This document shows positions 25,275-36,600 of a DNA stretch of 64,000 nucleotides, in pieces. The translations under genes were made by a program, and so were the position numbers. The first letter of the stretch is position 1, and every line of letters starts with the position of its first letter. The notes under the pieces are model-generated. The model was given only the letters and a program-made list of their open reading frames with translations. It made no database searches and was not told the origin of the DNA. The DNA lies in assembly GCA_050084985.1 (NCBI GenBank), contig JBITNC010000001.1, positions 13,950,001 to 14,014,000 on the forward strand, written 5' to 3'. Origin of the DNA: Nageia nagi (lineage: Eukaryota > Pinophyta).

Positions 25275-27521
25275 ATTAATTTAATTAATGTGATTAATTA
25301 AATTAATAACTTTATAAAGATAATACTTAATACTTAAAATTAATAATAATAATATAATTTAATAAATTAAAATAAATTAATAAAATGAAAATAATTAAGG
25401 ATAAGCTTGACACATGATCAAATAGGGTTAAGTGAAAACTAACAATTAGATGTCATTAACATAAAATATTATTAGTTTTTTAAAAACCCTAATATTTTTA
25501 AAGTTGTAAATATACGCTTAGAGCTCACATTTTGAAAGGGAATTGTAAGTGAGAAGTGAATCTCTAGAGAAATTGTGAGTTAAGGTAAGAGCTAGGGTTT
25601 TTGAGGCTTAGGGTAGTATATAATAATCACTTGAAGATGCAAGGTTATGCTACTAAATTGGAAGGTTAATCAATTTGCTTTGCAAAGGATTTTTCACAAT
25701 TCAAGGGTTTTAGAGTCCTCTCAAGAATTTAATCAATTTGATAGCATTTATTAGGTTGATTCATTATGATATATTATTTAGGTTATATAAATGATATTAT
25801 ATATTATTCTCTATGAGGGTGAAATAAAAATAATAGTTTCTACTTAGAAAGTAAAGAAAATACTACTTTGAATGTGGTGATTTGAATAATTAGAAAATAA
25901 TTTCTAATTAGAGTTTTCTACATAATGTGGTGTTTTTAGAAAATATTATGATTTAGGATTTATTTTTCCTTGATATAGTTTATTTTTCTTTAATTTTATT
26001 ATTTTGGTTTTATCCATTATAAATTCAAATATTGATTTTATTATTTGATTGTAGCTGAGAATTTCATCTTGTATGGAATCCATCATATTCTTCAATGAAA
26101 CTTTTTAAACAAAAATTACATCATGGACATATATATGAACAAAAATTACAATTATATTTCTAATTAAATAAGCAAATAAAAAATATATAATCATTCTAAT
26201 AAGCTTAATTTTTAAGGACTACATTTTTGATCTATTAGTTTATAGATATGAAGCTTATTTTATTAATCAATAATTAATAGGATGAATATATAAAAGAATA
26301 AATTTAGTCTTATATAAAGGAAGGGTTACTTGTTAAGAATTAGTATAGAGATTAAGATTATCTTAAAAGGTTAAAGAGATTTGGTAACTAAAAATGAAGA
26401 ATACAAGAAAAATAAATTATGTTAAAGGAAATTTATTTTAGTATGAGTGCTAAAATAAATTAGGAAAGAAATTTAATATGGTATTATTTTGAGAAAGAAA
26501 TGGATAATTGATTTATGATATTTCTTAAAAAGAAAATAAGATAAGTTTTATGTGATGAAAGTTGTATGAAAATTATCTTTATCATGCATCTAAGATAATT
26601 TAAATAAATAGACAAATGGAAGTATGATAATGTTTTCTAAAATATGTTAGAAAATGTTAAGTTCATGTAAAATAATATAAAGATTAAGGAAGTGTGTGAA
26701 TTCATTAAATGAATTAGAGATACTTTCTTGAAGATAGGATCTAGATTTGACTGAGTAGAACCAAAGCCTAGAAGCTTGTGGGAAAAGAAAGATTTTATCC
26801 TTTACAAAGTTTATTTAGGAGAGATAAATAAATGAAAAGGTAAGGAATTTATGTATGAATAATGTTTCTACCTTAAATGTGGAAAAATATTAGCTCTTTT
26901 TGGAAATTAATTTATGTGAAATCAAGTTTCTATTTGTATTCTTTTCCTAAATTTAAATCTAGGTTTGAGTATGTAACCTAGGAGATTCTTGGTATATTTT
27001 TATGTGTGAACATATTTTCTTGCATATGCAAAAGTAGTTGCCTTAGAGAAATAAAATTTGTTTTAATCCAAGTATACCATGAGATATTATGTTCAAGGAA
27101 GGTCAGTTCATGCTTGTGAGGGATCCTTGCTTATTCAATTGATGGAGGATGTAACTTCTCACTTAATAAAGGATACTTGTATCAAGATTTTGGATATGTA
27201 TTAATTCAATATGAAGATGAAATTTTGTATGATATTGTATTACTATAAATTTTTAGATAATGATAAATGATGATGTATTGTATATACAATGTATAAGATG
27301 GAATAATGTATAAAATATTCCTATTACATATGGATAATATGTTAATGATATTCTAGGTGCAATGTTGATGTGTTAAAAATGTTGGTGTGATGTTCATGTT
27401 TCATTGTAAGATGGTAATGTGATGGACTATGATAATTATTATGATTTTATTATAACATTTATGAAGAAAATTAATTCATATTCATGATGAGATTAAATAT
27501 GATAAGTTTATGTTTCAGTAT
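25275..27521 (+). mobile_element. 3' LTR of element X, segment B
   Basis: Begins with the second copy of the 9-bp duplication (25,275-25,283) and is collinear with 2505-4671 of the 5' LTR. It retains about 200 bp (25,510-25,720) that the 5' copy has lost. It ends with agtat (27,517-27,521), the target-site duplication of the Tat element. No coding sequence. Confidence 0.85.
27517..27521. repeat. 5-bp target-site duplication of the Tat element, left copy
   Basis: AGTAT here and at 42,879-42,883 flank the two LTRs. The uninterrupted homologue reads attat at 4667-4671. Confidence 0.9.
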
Positions 27522-28377
27522 TGTTAACACATAAAAATGATTTTATGCTTTTAAATCAATGAATTAATGAAATATGCTTGGTTTAACTATATGTATTGAA
27601 TGAATTAAAGTGATAATATCAATGTTTGGCTTGAATATGAATATTGCATGGGTTATCTTGAATATTGCATGGTTTATCTTGAGTATTGCATGAATTACCT
27701 TATTTATTGATGTATTTATCTTAAATCTTGTGAATTAACCTTATTTATGTGGATGCACGCCGACCTATGGGCGGTATTACCTATATCTATATAAATAAGG
27801 GATCTAATAGTAAGTCCACAACAACAAGGATACACATGATCTCGCGTATGGTCTTGTAAGTGGCTACCCCCTAAGGTATCTCTTGGTACCGCCTACAAGG
27901 CTGTGGTTTGTGTGCTTCCTTGCGCGAGCTATCCTGACATCTGCGATCAATTCTGATATTATACTGCTATCTGAGAAATCTATACTGAAGAACTGGACCT
28001 AACTGAGAGGTCAAAGCTATCAAGATAAGGCCACCGGCGCTCCTTTGTGAACGGAAGAACACCGTCGGCGCTCTTATATCACTGAAACGGACCGCCCGCG
28101 GTCCTCTTTTGGCATCATTGCAGGTTGCGACGCTGTTGGAAAGGTAGCTTATCATCAGTACATCGCTAATATCTACGTCTTCCGTTGTCAGGTACGTTCC
28201 GTGAGGTAAGTACACAAATCACGATCTTGGTTGGTTACATTTACACTTCTGAATAGTTATATGTTGTTCATTGTTATCTAGAATAAATTGCTATCCGTAG
28301 CTAGAATACAGATAATATTGAGTTTGTAGATAACCCCCTATTTACTTATTTGCATTCTCAATTTTTATTTGTAAACA
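27522..28377 (+). repeat. 5' LTR of the Tat element
   Basis: 856 bp, terminal TG...CA. It includes a TATA-like box and three GC-rich near-palindromes (28,033-28,104). The minus-strand open frame inside it (27,967-28,215) is duplicated in the 3' LTR and has no protein-like features. Confidence 0.92.
27787..27798 (+). promoter_or_regulatory. TATA-like box in Tat 5' LTR
   Basis: CTATATAAATAA, with the same sequence at 42,288-42,299 in the 3' LTR. It lies about 590 bp before the LTR end, so transcription would start near 27,825. Inferred from sequence alone. Confidence 0.5.
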
Positions 28378-28379
28378 TT

Positions 28380-28398
28380 TGGTGAACCCGACGTGAAC
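28380..28398 (+). promoter_or_regulatory. Primer-binding site of the Tat element, tRNA-Trp type
   Basis: TGGTGAACCCGACGTGAAC starts two bases after the LTR end. Its first 18 bases appear complementary to the 3' end of plant tRNA-Trp (recalled ending ...TTCACGTCGGGTTCACCA). The tRNA match is from memory. A decayed form, TGGTGAACCT, occurs at 61,605 before the related gag remnant. Confidence 0.65.
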
Positions 28399-28468
28399 TA
28401 CACATCATTACACTAAAACCCTAAAGGTCTTAGTTCAGATTAACATCTATTTTGTGAGTGTCTTAGTT

Positions 28469-28863
28469 ATGGAACAGCTCCAGTTATTCTTGCGTAGTCT
28501 TTCAAAAGGGGATTTGGATAAATTATTGGTAGAAATCAGACATGATGATCCAGAGGGATCCAGAGGAATGCAACATAGCACTGAGGATGATAATGGTAAT
28601 GTTCAGGCCACAATGGAAGATATGCAGAGGCAGATAGATAGATTGACAAGGAGATCAGCTCCGCCTAACGAGTCTTTCGAATTCGGTAGTCCTTTATGTG
28701 ATGACATTCGTAGGCATATGCCGCCAGCCAATTACATTAAGCCAAAATTCAGTAAGTTCAATGGTGGAGGAGATCCAAGGAGACATATACAAGGATTTAA
28801 GGATGAATGTGAACTCACAATTGGTACAGACCAAAGATTGCAGGCTAAATTCTTCCCCAAAGC
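28469..28863 (+). pseudogene. gag of the Tat element, 5' part, ending at a frameshift
   Basis: The chosen start is the ATG at 28,469 (MEQLQLFLRSL). The related remnant at 61,724 begins MEQLVQEL, which supports this choice. The frame runs through 'YIKPKFSKFNGGGDPRRHI' and 'LQAKFFP', then reads out of phase and stops at 28,900. The Gag core resumes in another frame at 28,864 with 'LEGDAREWFYGL'. In the remnant at 61.7 kb the equivalent 'AKFFPRRLKGDASKWFY' is continuous. The break is therefore loss of one base in the CCCCAAAG run at 28,855-28,862, either a true mutation or a sequencing homopolymer error. The run does not sit in the phase of a standard -1 slippery heptamer. Confidence 0.85.
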
Positions 28864-31800
28864 TTGGAAGGAGATGCACGAGAATGGTTCTATGGCTTAA
28901 CTGAAGGGTCCATTACATCATTTGCAGAATTCAGTGATTTGTTTCTGGAGCAATATAAGCATAACATCAGGAAGGAGGTTATGCTATCAGATTTATGTGC
29001 TATTAAACAGGGCAGTGATGAGCAACTGGATAAATTCGTTGTAAGGTTTAAAAAGACATGGCAGCAGGTAAAGACCAAGTTAACAGAAAAAGAGGTAAAT
29101 AACATTTTTAAAGAAGCTGTTATATTGCCCCTACAATCACATGTTATTGATTATACACATCTCACATTTTCCGATATGACATATAAATTGTTAGAGAAAG
29201 AAAAAGTCCTTGTGAAGCTAGGGTTTGTAAAGTATAGCAATGGTGATAAGACTAAAGCAGAAGATAAGAGACCGCAATTGTCAAAGAAGGAGAAAACTAT
29301 TCATGTGGTTGAAAAGACAAATGTGATGAAAGAAAGGAAATTTGTGAAATTTCCCATACCACCTAGGTATATCTTAAAAGATCTTATGGCAAAAGAATTA
29401 TTACAACCTTTACCAAAGCAGGAAGAAGATCCTACGGCAGAAAGACCTCCTTGGTATAGGGAAGATAGATATTGTGAATATCATCAGACTAAAGGCCATA
29501 CTACAAATGGGTGTATAAGCCTTAGGGATAGAGTACAGAAACTCATAGAAGAGGGATTTTATGTATGTCCAGCAAAAGTCCAGGATGTGGAGATAGAGCA
29601 ACATGTCAATGTGATTTTTCACGAAGATATTTGTGCGGCACTCACAAGAGGGAGAGCTAGAGAAATGGTAGATCCAGTTACCTGCGAGAGGGAGTTACCA
29701 AAAGACCCTAGAAGTTTTGATTTAATTGAGCAATTAAAAAGCACACCAGCTAAGGTTAGTCTCTTTGAATTACTTCAGATTTCAGCACCTCATAGAGAGA
29801 TGATGAATCAGGTTTTTAGGAATAGTCAGGTAGATCGAAATATTTCTGTTGCTGCTTTTGCGGAAAAGGCTAGGATTTGGGGTAAAGGGGAAGTTATTGC
29901 ATTTAACCCTAATGAGAAGCCTAGCAAGGATGTCACTAGGCTTCACCCGCCTTTGTTCATTGAGGTGGAGGCCTTTGGAGTAACAGTTAAGCGGTCATTG
30001 ATAGATGGGGGAGCAGCCCTAAATATTGCTACCACTCACTTGTTGGAGCAATTCGATCCAGATGTGCTACCTCCAAGGGAAGAAACCACCATGAAAGTCA
30101 AAGGATTTGATGGTATACCTAGAAAATGTGCAGGAACTATTACACTACCAATTAAGGTTGGTAATAAAGTGCTGGATACTTTGTTTTATATCACGGAAGG
30201 AAGGCCTTCCTTTAACTTTATCCTTGGGAGACCTTGGATAGATGATATGGAGGGAGTGGCATCAACGCTACATAGGTGTTTTAAATTCTACTTTGAAGGG
30301 AACGTTTATAAGGTTGAGGCAGATGAACAGATGGCTAAGCAGTGTAACCTTGTTTTCCCAGAGAGATTTGTTCCATGTGATGCGGAAGACGAAACCCTTC
30401 AAAACAGGAATGATCGGATCTACAGGAAAGCATTACAGAAAATCAACGTGATGGATATCGGGATTGGTTCATATGTTATCACAAACATCAATGAGATTAG
30501 TCAGGATGAAAACTTTAATGAACAGCAACAAGGCAAGGAAGAAGAGCGCCCGCGTTCATTTCTAAACATAGAGGACCGCCGGCGGTCTTTTTCCGTGGAA
30601 GAAACGGAGAAAAGTCAATCGAGTATAATTCCGTGTCAAGATGATAATAATGTTCGTCAGGACGAAAACCCAGGAACAGTGCAGATAGAAGAGTGGGTAA
30701 GCAGTTGTTATGTTATTGATTGTGAGATTGATGAAGAAGATGCTATACATACTATAGATTTGTTTCAGAATGATGACGCCTTTTTAGAAACATTAGGTGC
30801 TAGAACAGAATATCCAGTAAGGCATGAACGAAGAATTCAAACACATTGTCCAGATATACATGCTTGTTTTGAGGAATCCAGGGAGGATAAGATTGAGGGA
30901 TTGGGAGAATTGCCATTCCCTTTGTCATCAGAGGCTGAAGTTACCTGGTTAAATGAAGAAATCAAGGAAGTCAATATCGGCTCCCTAGAGACACCACGAA
31001 TATTAAAAACAGGTAGGCTTCTTGAAGCACCACTGCAAAATGAATTAGTTCAATCTTTTTATGATTATTCCGAGTTGTTTGCATGGTCTTACAAGGATAT
31101 GCCAGGATTAGATGAAAATTTTGTAGTTCATAACCTGGTAGTGGAAAAAGGGGCAGTTCCAGTAAAACAAAAACCACGAAAGATGCCTTTTCAAGTTTCA
31201 TTACTCGTAAAAAAGGAAATAGAGAAATTGTTGGAAGTTGGATTTATAAGGCCCATTGATTATTCCGAATGGATGGCTAATGTAGTCCCAGTTAAGAAGC
31301 CTACAGGTGAAATTAGAGTATGTACTGATTTTAGGGACCTCAATAAAGTTTGTCCAAAGGATGATTTCCCATTGCCCAACATAGATATGATCATTGACAG
31401 TCTAGCAGGGTATGAGATGCTATCATTTATGGATGGCTTTTCAGGATATAATCAGATTAAAATTAAAGAAAGTGATCAACACAAAACAGCCTTTAGAACA
31501 CCTTGGGGCAATTTTTGCTACAAGGTGATGCCGTTTGGTCTCAAAAATGCAGGAGCTACATACCAAAGAGCCATGAAGGCTATGTTCCATGATTTTATTC
31601 ATAAGACAGTTGAGGTATATGTCGATGATATTTTGATTAAATCTAAAAACAAAGAGGATCATGTTCAAGATCTGAAAGCAGCATTTGAAAGAATGAGACA
31701 GTACAAGTTGAGAGTTAAACCACAGAAGTGTGTATTTGGTGTGTCATCAGGAAAACTCTTGGGGCATATTGTCTCAAGAAGAGGTGTGGAGGTGGATCCT

Positions 31801-32568
31801 AAAAAGATAAAAGCCATTACAGAAATGGCACCTCCAACAAACCTCAAACAATTAAGAAGTTTACAAGGAAAAATACAAGCCATCAGGAGATTTATATGCC
31901 AATTAACAGATAAGATAGCTCCTATGTCTCATCTACTTAAAAAGGATGTTGAGTTCAAATGGGATCAGAAATGTCAAGAGGCATTTGATAAGATAAAAGA
32001 ATATCTATTGCACCCACCGGTGTTAGCCCCATATAGATATGGAGAACCCCTTTGGCTTTATGTCTCGGCTACAAAACATGCATTTGGAGTAATGCTTGCA
32101 AAAAAAGAGGAGGATGGCAAAGAAAGGGCTATCTATTTTGTCAGCAGGACATTGAAAGATTATGAGACTAGATACACTCCTATTGAGAAGTTATGTCAGT
32201 GTGTGGTGTTTGCTACTGAAAAATTACGGCATTACCTAATCAATAGTGTTACACACGTGCTTACACAGGCTGATCCATTGAGGTACTTGATGTCAAAGCC
32301 TTGCCTTGACGGAAGAGCAGCAAAATGGGTCATGTTACTCCAAGAGTTTGATCTCAAGTTTGTCAAGCAGAAATCAATTAAGGGACAGGCAATCGTGGAT
32401 TTTGTGGCAGAATTCCCTACAGTGGATAGTACAGAGCTTAGAGAGGAATTCAAGGATGAATGTGCGTTGACAGATATCACAGAGGCAACAAAAGAAGACC
32501 GCCCGCGGTCTATTTATAACTATGATAGAACCGCCGGCGTTCCATTTTTAAATGAATCTAAACCCTAG
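28864..32568 (+). pseudogene. gag (rest), protease, reverse transcriptase, RNase H of the Tat element
   Basis: An open frame of 1234 codons whose left edge is the frameshift, not a start. In order: Gag core with 'GDAREWFYGL'; a modified zinc knuckle C-X2-H-X4-H-X4-C (29,473-29,514), usual for Tat elements; aspartic protease with 'LIDGGAALNIA' (Asp codon 30,004) and 'ILGRPW'; reverse transcriptase with 'SEWMANVVPVKKP', 'MPFGLKNAGATYQR' and catalytic YVDD at 31,618-31,629; then an RNase H whose first catalytic Asp is replaced ('YVSATKHAFG' where active Ty3 RNases H have DAS), as expected where a second RNase H follows. It ends at TAG (32,566-32,568), where a conserved Trp codon is expected just before the second RNase H. 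Linkers at 30,546 and 32,498 carry GC-rich near-palindromes. Confidence 0.9.
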
Positions 32569-33164
32569 AAATTATACTTTGATGGGTCCAGATGTATGAA
32601 TGGGTCAGGAGCAGGAATTGCGTTAATATCTCCGCAGAACGACGTCATTCCTATGTCATATAAATTGTCATTCGAGTGCACTAACAATATGGCAGAATAT
32701 GAAGCTCTCATATTGGGCTTGAAGGCAGCTATAGAAATTGGTATTTCACGGATACATATTTATGGAGATTCACAGCTAATAGTCAAACAGGTAAACGAGG
32801 TTTATAAGACTAAAGATGAAAAGCTTATACCTTATAAGGATTACGTTATTAAGTTACTCACGTATTTCAAAGAATATCAGTTGGAAAGTGTTCCCAGAAG
32901 TAACAACAGACTAGCAGACGCAATGGCAAGTGCGGCATCACTTATACCATTGGAAGTTGAGAACAAAGAAGCTAGCTTCACCATCAGAAATTTAGGAACT
33001 TCATCCATTGCTGAGGAGAGTGAAATATGTATGGTTCAAAGAATTGGGTATGAGGAGAGTCCGTGGTACCAACATATCTTTAGATATTTGAAGGATGAAT
33101 TTATTGATACTTCTTTGGATAAGCGAGAGCAGACCAGAATCAAGAGGCTTGCGACTAGGTACGT
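32569..33164 (+). pseudogene. Archaeal-type RNase H and start of integrase, Tat element
   Basis: Same frame as the upstream pol, after the TAG. 'LYFDGSRCMNGSGAGIALIS' starts the domain. The four acidic catalytic residues are present: Asp 32,581, Glu in 'AEYEAL' (32,695-32,703), Asp in 'GDSQLIV' (32,767), Asp in 'LADAMAS' (32,917). The frame then enters the integrase N-terminal linker and is cut at 33,164 after 'RLATRYV' by the chromovirus. The open frame continues to 33,291 only because it reads into the inserted LTR. A second RNase H of this class between pol RNase H and integrase is the hallmark of Tat elements. Confidence 0.9.
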
Positions 33165-33654
33165 TGATGCATGCGTTGCCGGGGCCGTAACTTTTGATCC
33201 GGAGGTCGTTTTGCTTCGAAATTTAAACTGTGGCTTCGTGACGAAATTCCAGTTATGGAAGTTCGCTAGAACTGCCATACCCAAAAAATGATATTTTTAA
33301 GGCCTGATTCATCCGTCTAAGGCCTGAAAAATAGGCTTTTTTAAGAGCACTCCTGATTTTTAGGCTTTTTTGCATGTTGCGCCTTTAAGAACTCTCGTTT
33401 TTCTTCTAGTTAAGGGTGGATATTTTAGATACTGCTTAATTTGTGTAAGAGGGATGCGCATGCAAATTTTGGGCGCAATCCGACTCATTTTGGTTTTTTT
33501 GTTTTTTTTGTGTGGCTATTTAAAGGGCATTGTATTCTCTTGGAGAGTATGTGGGTTCAGGAATAAGAAGAGTGTCTTTTGGTCTGAATTTCTTCTGTAT
33601 GTTCTGTGACTGGAATTCAATTTCTGTTTTCCTGTTATAGCTGAATTCACATCA
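33165..33654 (+). repeat. 5' LTR of the chromovirus
   Basis: 490 bp, TGATGCATGC...TTCACATCA. It contains a TATA-like CTATTTAAAG at 33,516-33,525. It differs from the 3' LTR by one extra T in the T7-G-T8 run near 33,494. Confidence 0.93.
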
Positions 33655-33656
33655 TT

Positions 33657-33668
33657 TGGTATCAGAGC
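33657..33668 (+). promoter_or_regulatory. Primer-binding site of the chromovirus (initiator tRNA-Met)
   Basis: TGGTATCAGAGC, two bases after the LTR end. This is the standard plant primer-binding site complementary to initiator tRNA-Met. Confidence 0.92.
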
Positions 33669-33698
33669 GGTGTGATCTCGCTGGGAAAATTGAAGAAG

Positions 33699-36600
33699 AT
33701 GCCACCTAGGAGAGGAGGCAGAGCACCTAGAGGTGCCTATACTCAAATGAGTAGGCAGATCGAGGATCTGCAAGCCCAAATAACGCGACTAACTGGTGCA
33801 ATTGAGCGCATGGCAGAGAGAAATATGAATACCCATCCAGATCCAAGATTTGATGGTGAAAGTACAATTGATGAAGTTGGATCTGAGGTTCAGACGGATG
33901 CAGAACCAGAAGACCTAATGGGAGATGGTCAACGTTTTGAGAATCGGTTGATACGGGCTCTAGAAGGGCTTCAAAGAAATAGTGCCGGGATCAAAATTGA
34001 GATTCCCGAGTATGCTGGTGGATTAAAACCAGAGGAGTTGATCGATTGGATCAATAGCCTAGAAAAATATTTTGAATGGAGTAACCTTGCTGAAGAAAAG
34101 AAGGTAAAGCTTGCATGCACGAAGTTGAAGGGACATGCATTAATTTGGTGGGATCACCTACAGAATACACGGCAAAGGGATGGCAAGGATAAGATCAGAG
34201 ATTGGGCTAAAATGAAGAAGAAGCTAAAAGGGAAATTTGTACCTGTAGACTACTCCCAGACCCTATTTCGCCAATTCCAAAATTTGCGACAAAAGGAACG
34301 AAGCATTGAGGACTACACCAATGACTTTTATAAGCTTTCCATTCGAATAGAACCAAATGAAACAGAGGAGCAAAAGGCTGCAAGATATGTAAATGGTCTG
34401 AACTTTGTTATTCAAGATGAAATTAACATGCATCGCACTCCTACTGTGGAGGATGCATATCAAATAGCCCTCAAGGCTGAGGAAAAATTGAGAAGGACCA
34501 ATCGAGGAGGAAAGAAGGGACTCACACCTTCGAATCGGGGACGAGGAGGATCTAATTTCTCCAAGGGAGAATCCTCCGTACCCACTAAACAAGAAGAGGT
34601 AAATCAAAGTCAGAGAGGAAGAGGTAATGGAGGGGGTCGATCTACTACTGGCACACGGAAACCATTCATATGTTATAGATGTCATGAAGAAGGTCACAAG
34701 GCATCTGAATGTCCCACATATGATGCTGAAGAGAGGGGAAATGCTAGGGTTGCTCTAGTTGAAGAAGAAGAAGAAGAGGAGGTTGAAACAGAAGTTTCTG
34801 CAGATATGGGTGAGAACCTGATGATAAGGAGAAACCTGATTGTTCCAAGGGAGGAGAACATGCAAGCTGAGGATAGTGGTACTTGTTGGTTACGTACCAA
34901 TATATTTCGTACAAGATGCACAACAGGAGGAAAGGTATGTAACATAGTAATTGACGGTGGTAGTTGTGAAAATATGGTTTCTACTGTAATGGTTGATAAG
35001 TTGAAACTCAAATGTCAAAAACACCCGTGTCCATATCGTGTCTCATGGATCAAGAAGGGAAATGAGGTAACTATTGATAAGAGGTGTCTAGTAAAGTTTT
35101 CCATTGGGGATACTTATAAAGATGAGGTATGGTGTGATGTAATTCCCATGGATGCATGTCATATATTATTGGGGAGACCATGGCAGTTTGATAGGAAGAC
35201 TCATCATGATGGCAGTAAGAACACTTACACATTCTGGAAAGATGGTGTAAAGGTGGTTCTTTTACCCCTTAAGGAAGAAGCCCAAGGACACAACAGCCTT
35301 TTGACTGCAAAAAGATTTCTCATAGAAGCACGTGAAGTTGGTTGGTGTTATGCATTAACTGCACAAAAGGCAGAAACAAAGGAGATCCTCATACCACCTG
35401 TAGTGAAGAAGTTGCTAAAGGAATATGCAGATGTCCTACCAGAAGAATTGCCAAATGGACTACCACCAAAGAGGGATATACAGCACCATATTGATTTAGT
35501 CCCAGGATCATCTCTTCCCAATCAAGCAGCCTATCGGTTGAGCCCAACGCAAAATGCTGAAATGAATAAACAAGTAACAGAATTGATACAGAAGGGATTG
35601 GTTAGGGAGAGCATGAGTCCTTGTGCAACTCCTGCACTTTTGACTCCCAAGAAGGATGGCTCATGGCGGATGTGTGTTGATAGCAGGGCCATAAACAAGA
35701 TCACCATAAGATATAGATTTCCGATGCCAAGGATTGATGATATGATGGATGCTTTAGCTGGATCTAATTACTTTAGTAAGATTGACTTGAGGAGTGGTTA
35801 TTACCAGATTCAGATTCGAGAGGGTGATGAATGGAAGACAGCTTTTAAGACCCGAGATGGATTATACGAATGGATGGTGATGCCATTTGGGTTGTCCAAT
35901 GCTCCAAGTACCTTCATGAGGTTGATGAATAGAGTGCTACGCGAATACAGTGGTAAGTTTCTAGTGGTTTACTTTGATGATATTTTGATTTTTAGTAAGA
36001 CTGCAGATGATCACATGCTTCACTTACGACTGGTGTTAGAATTGTTAAGAAGGGAGAAATTGTATGCCAATCTTAAGAAGTGTAGCTTCCTTCAAGAGAG
36101 CTTAGTATTTTTGGGGTTTGTAGTTTCAAGAGATGGCCTCAAAATGGATGAAGAAAAGGTGAGGACAATCATTGAGTGGCCTGTCCCACGAAATGTAACA
36201 GAGGTACGAAGTTTCCATGGATTAGCAACTTTCTATAGGAAATTCATTAGGAATTTTAGTAGCATTGCTGCCCCCATCACAGAATGCACGAAGGGGAGGG
36301 AATTCATATGGACAGAGGAAGCAGCAAAGAGTTTTGAGCTTTTGAAAAGGAAGGTCACAACAGCGCCTGTCTTAGTGTTACCAAGTTTTGACAAACTATT
36401 TGAGGTTGATTGTGATGCCTCACATCTTGGGATTGGAGCTGTGTTGAGCCAAGAAGGAAGACCGGTAGCATTCTTCAGTGAGAAATTGAATGAGGTAAGG
36501 AAGAACTACTCCACTTATGATGTTGAATTTTATGCTATTGTACAAGCACTAAGATATTGGCGTCATTACCTGTTGTCCAAGGAGTTTGTGCTTTTTACTG

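Noticed and set aside
27967-28215. Minus-strand 82-codon open frame, repeated at 42,468-42,716
   Set aside because: It lies inside the Tat LTRs and is repeated only because the LTRs are; no protein-like features.
28855-28863. Programmed -1 frameshift between gag parts
   Set aside because: The run is not in the correct phase for a slippery heptamer, the break is in the middle of the Gag core, and a relative reads through without it.
33036-33284. Open frames crossing the 5' boundary of the chromovirus
   Set aside because: They run from Tat pol into the inserted LTR and cannot be real genes.
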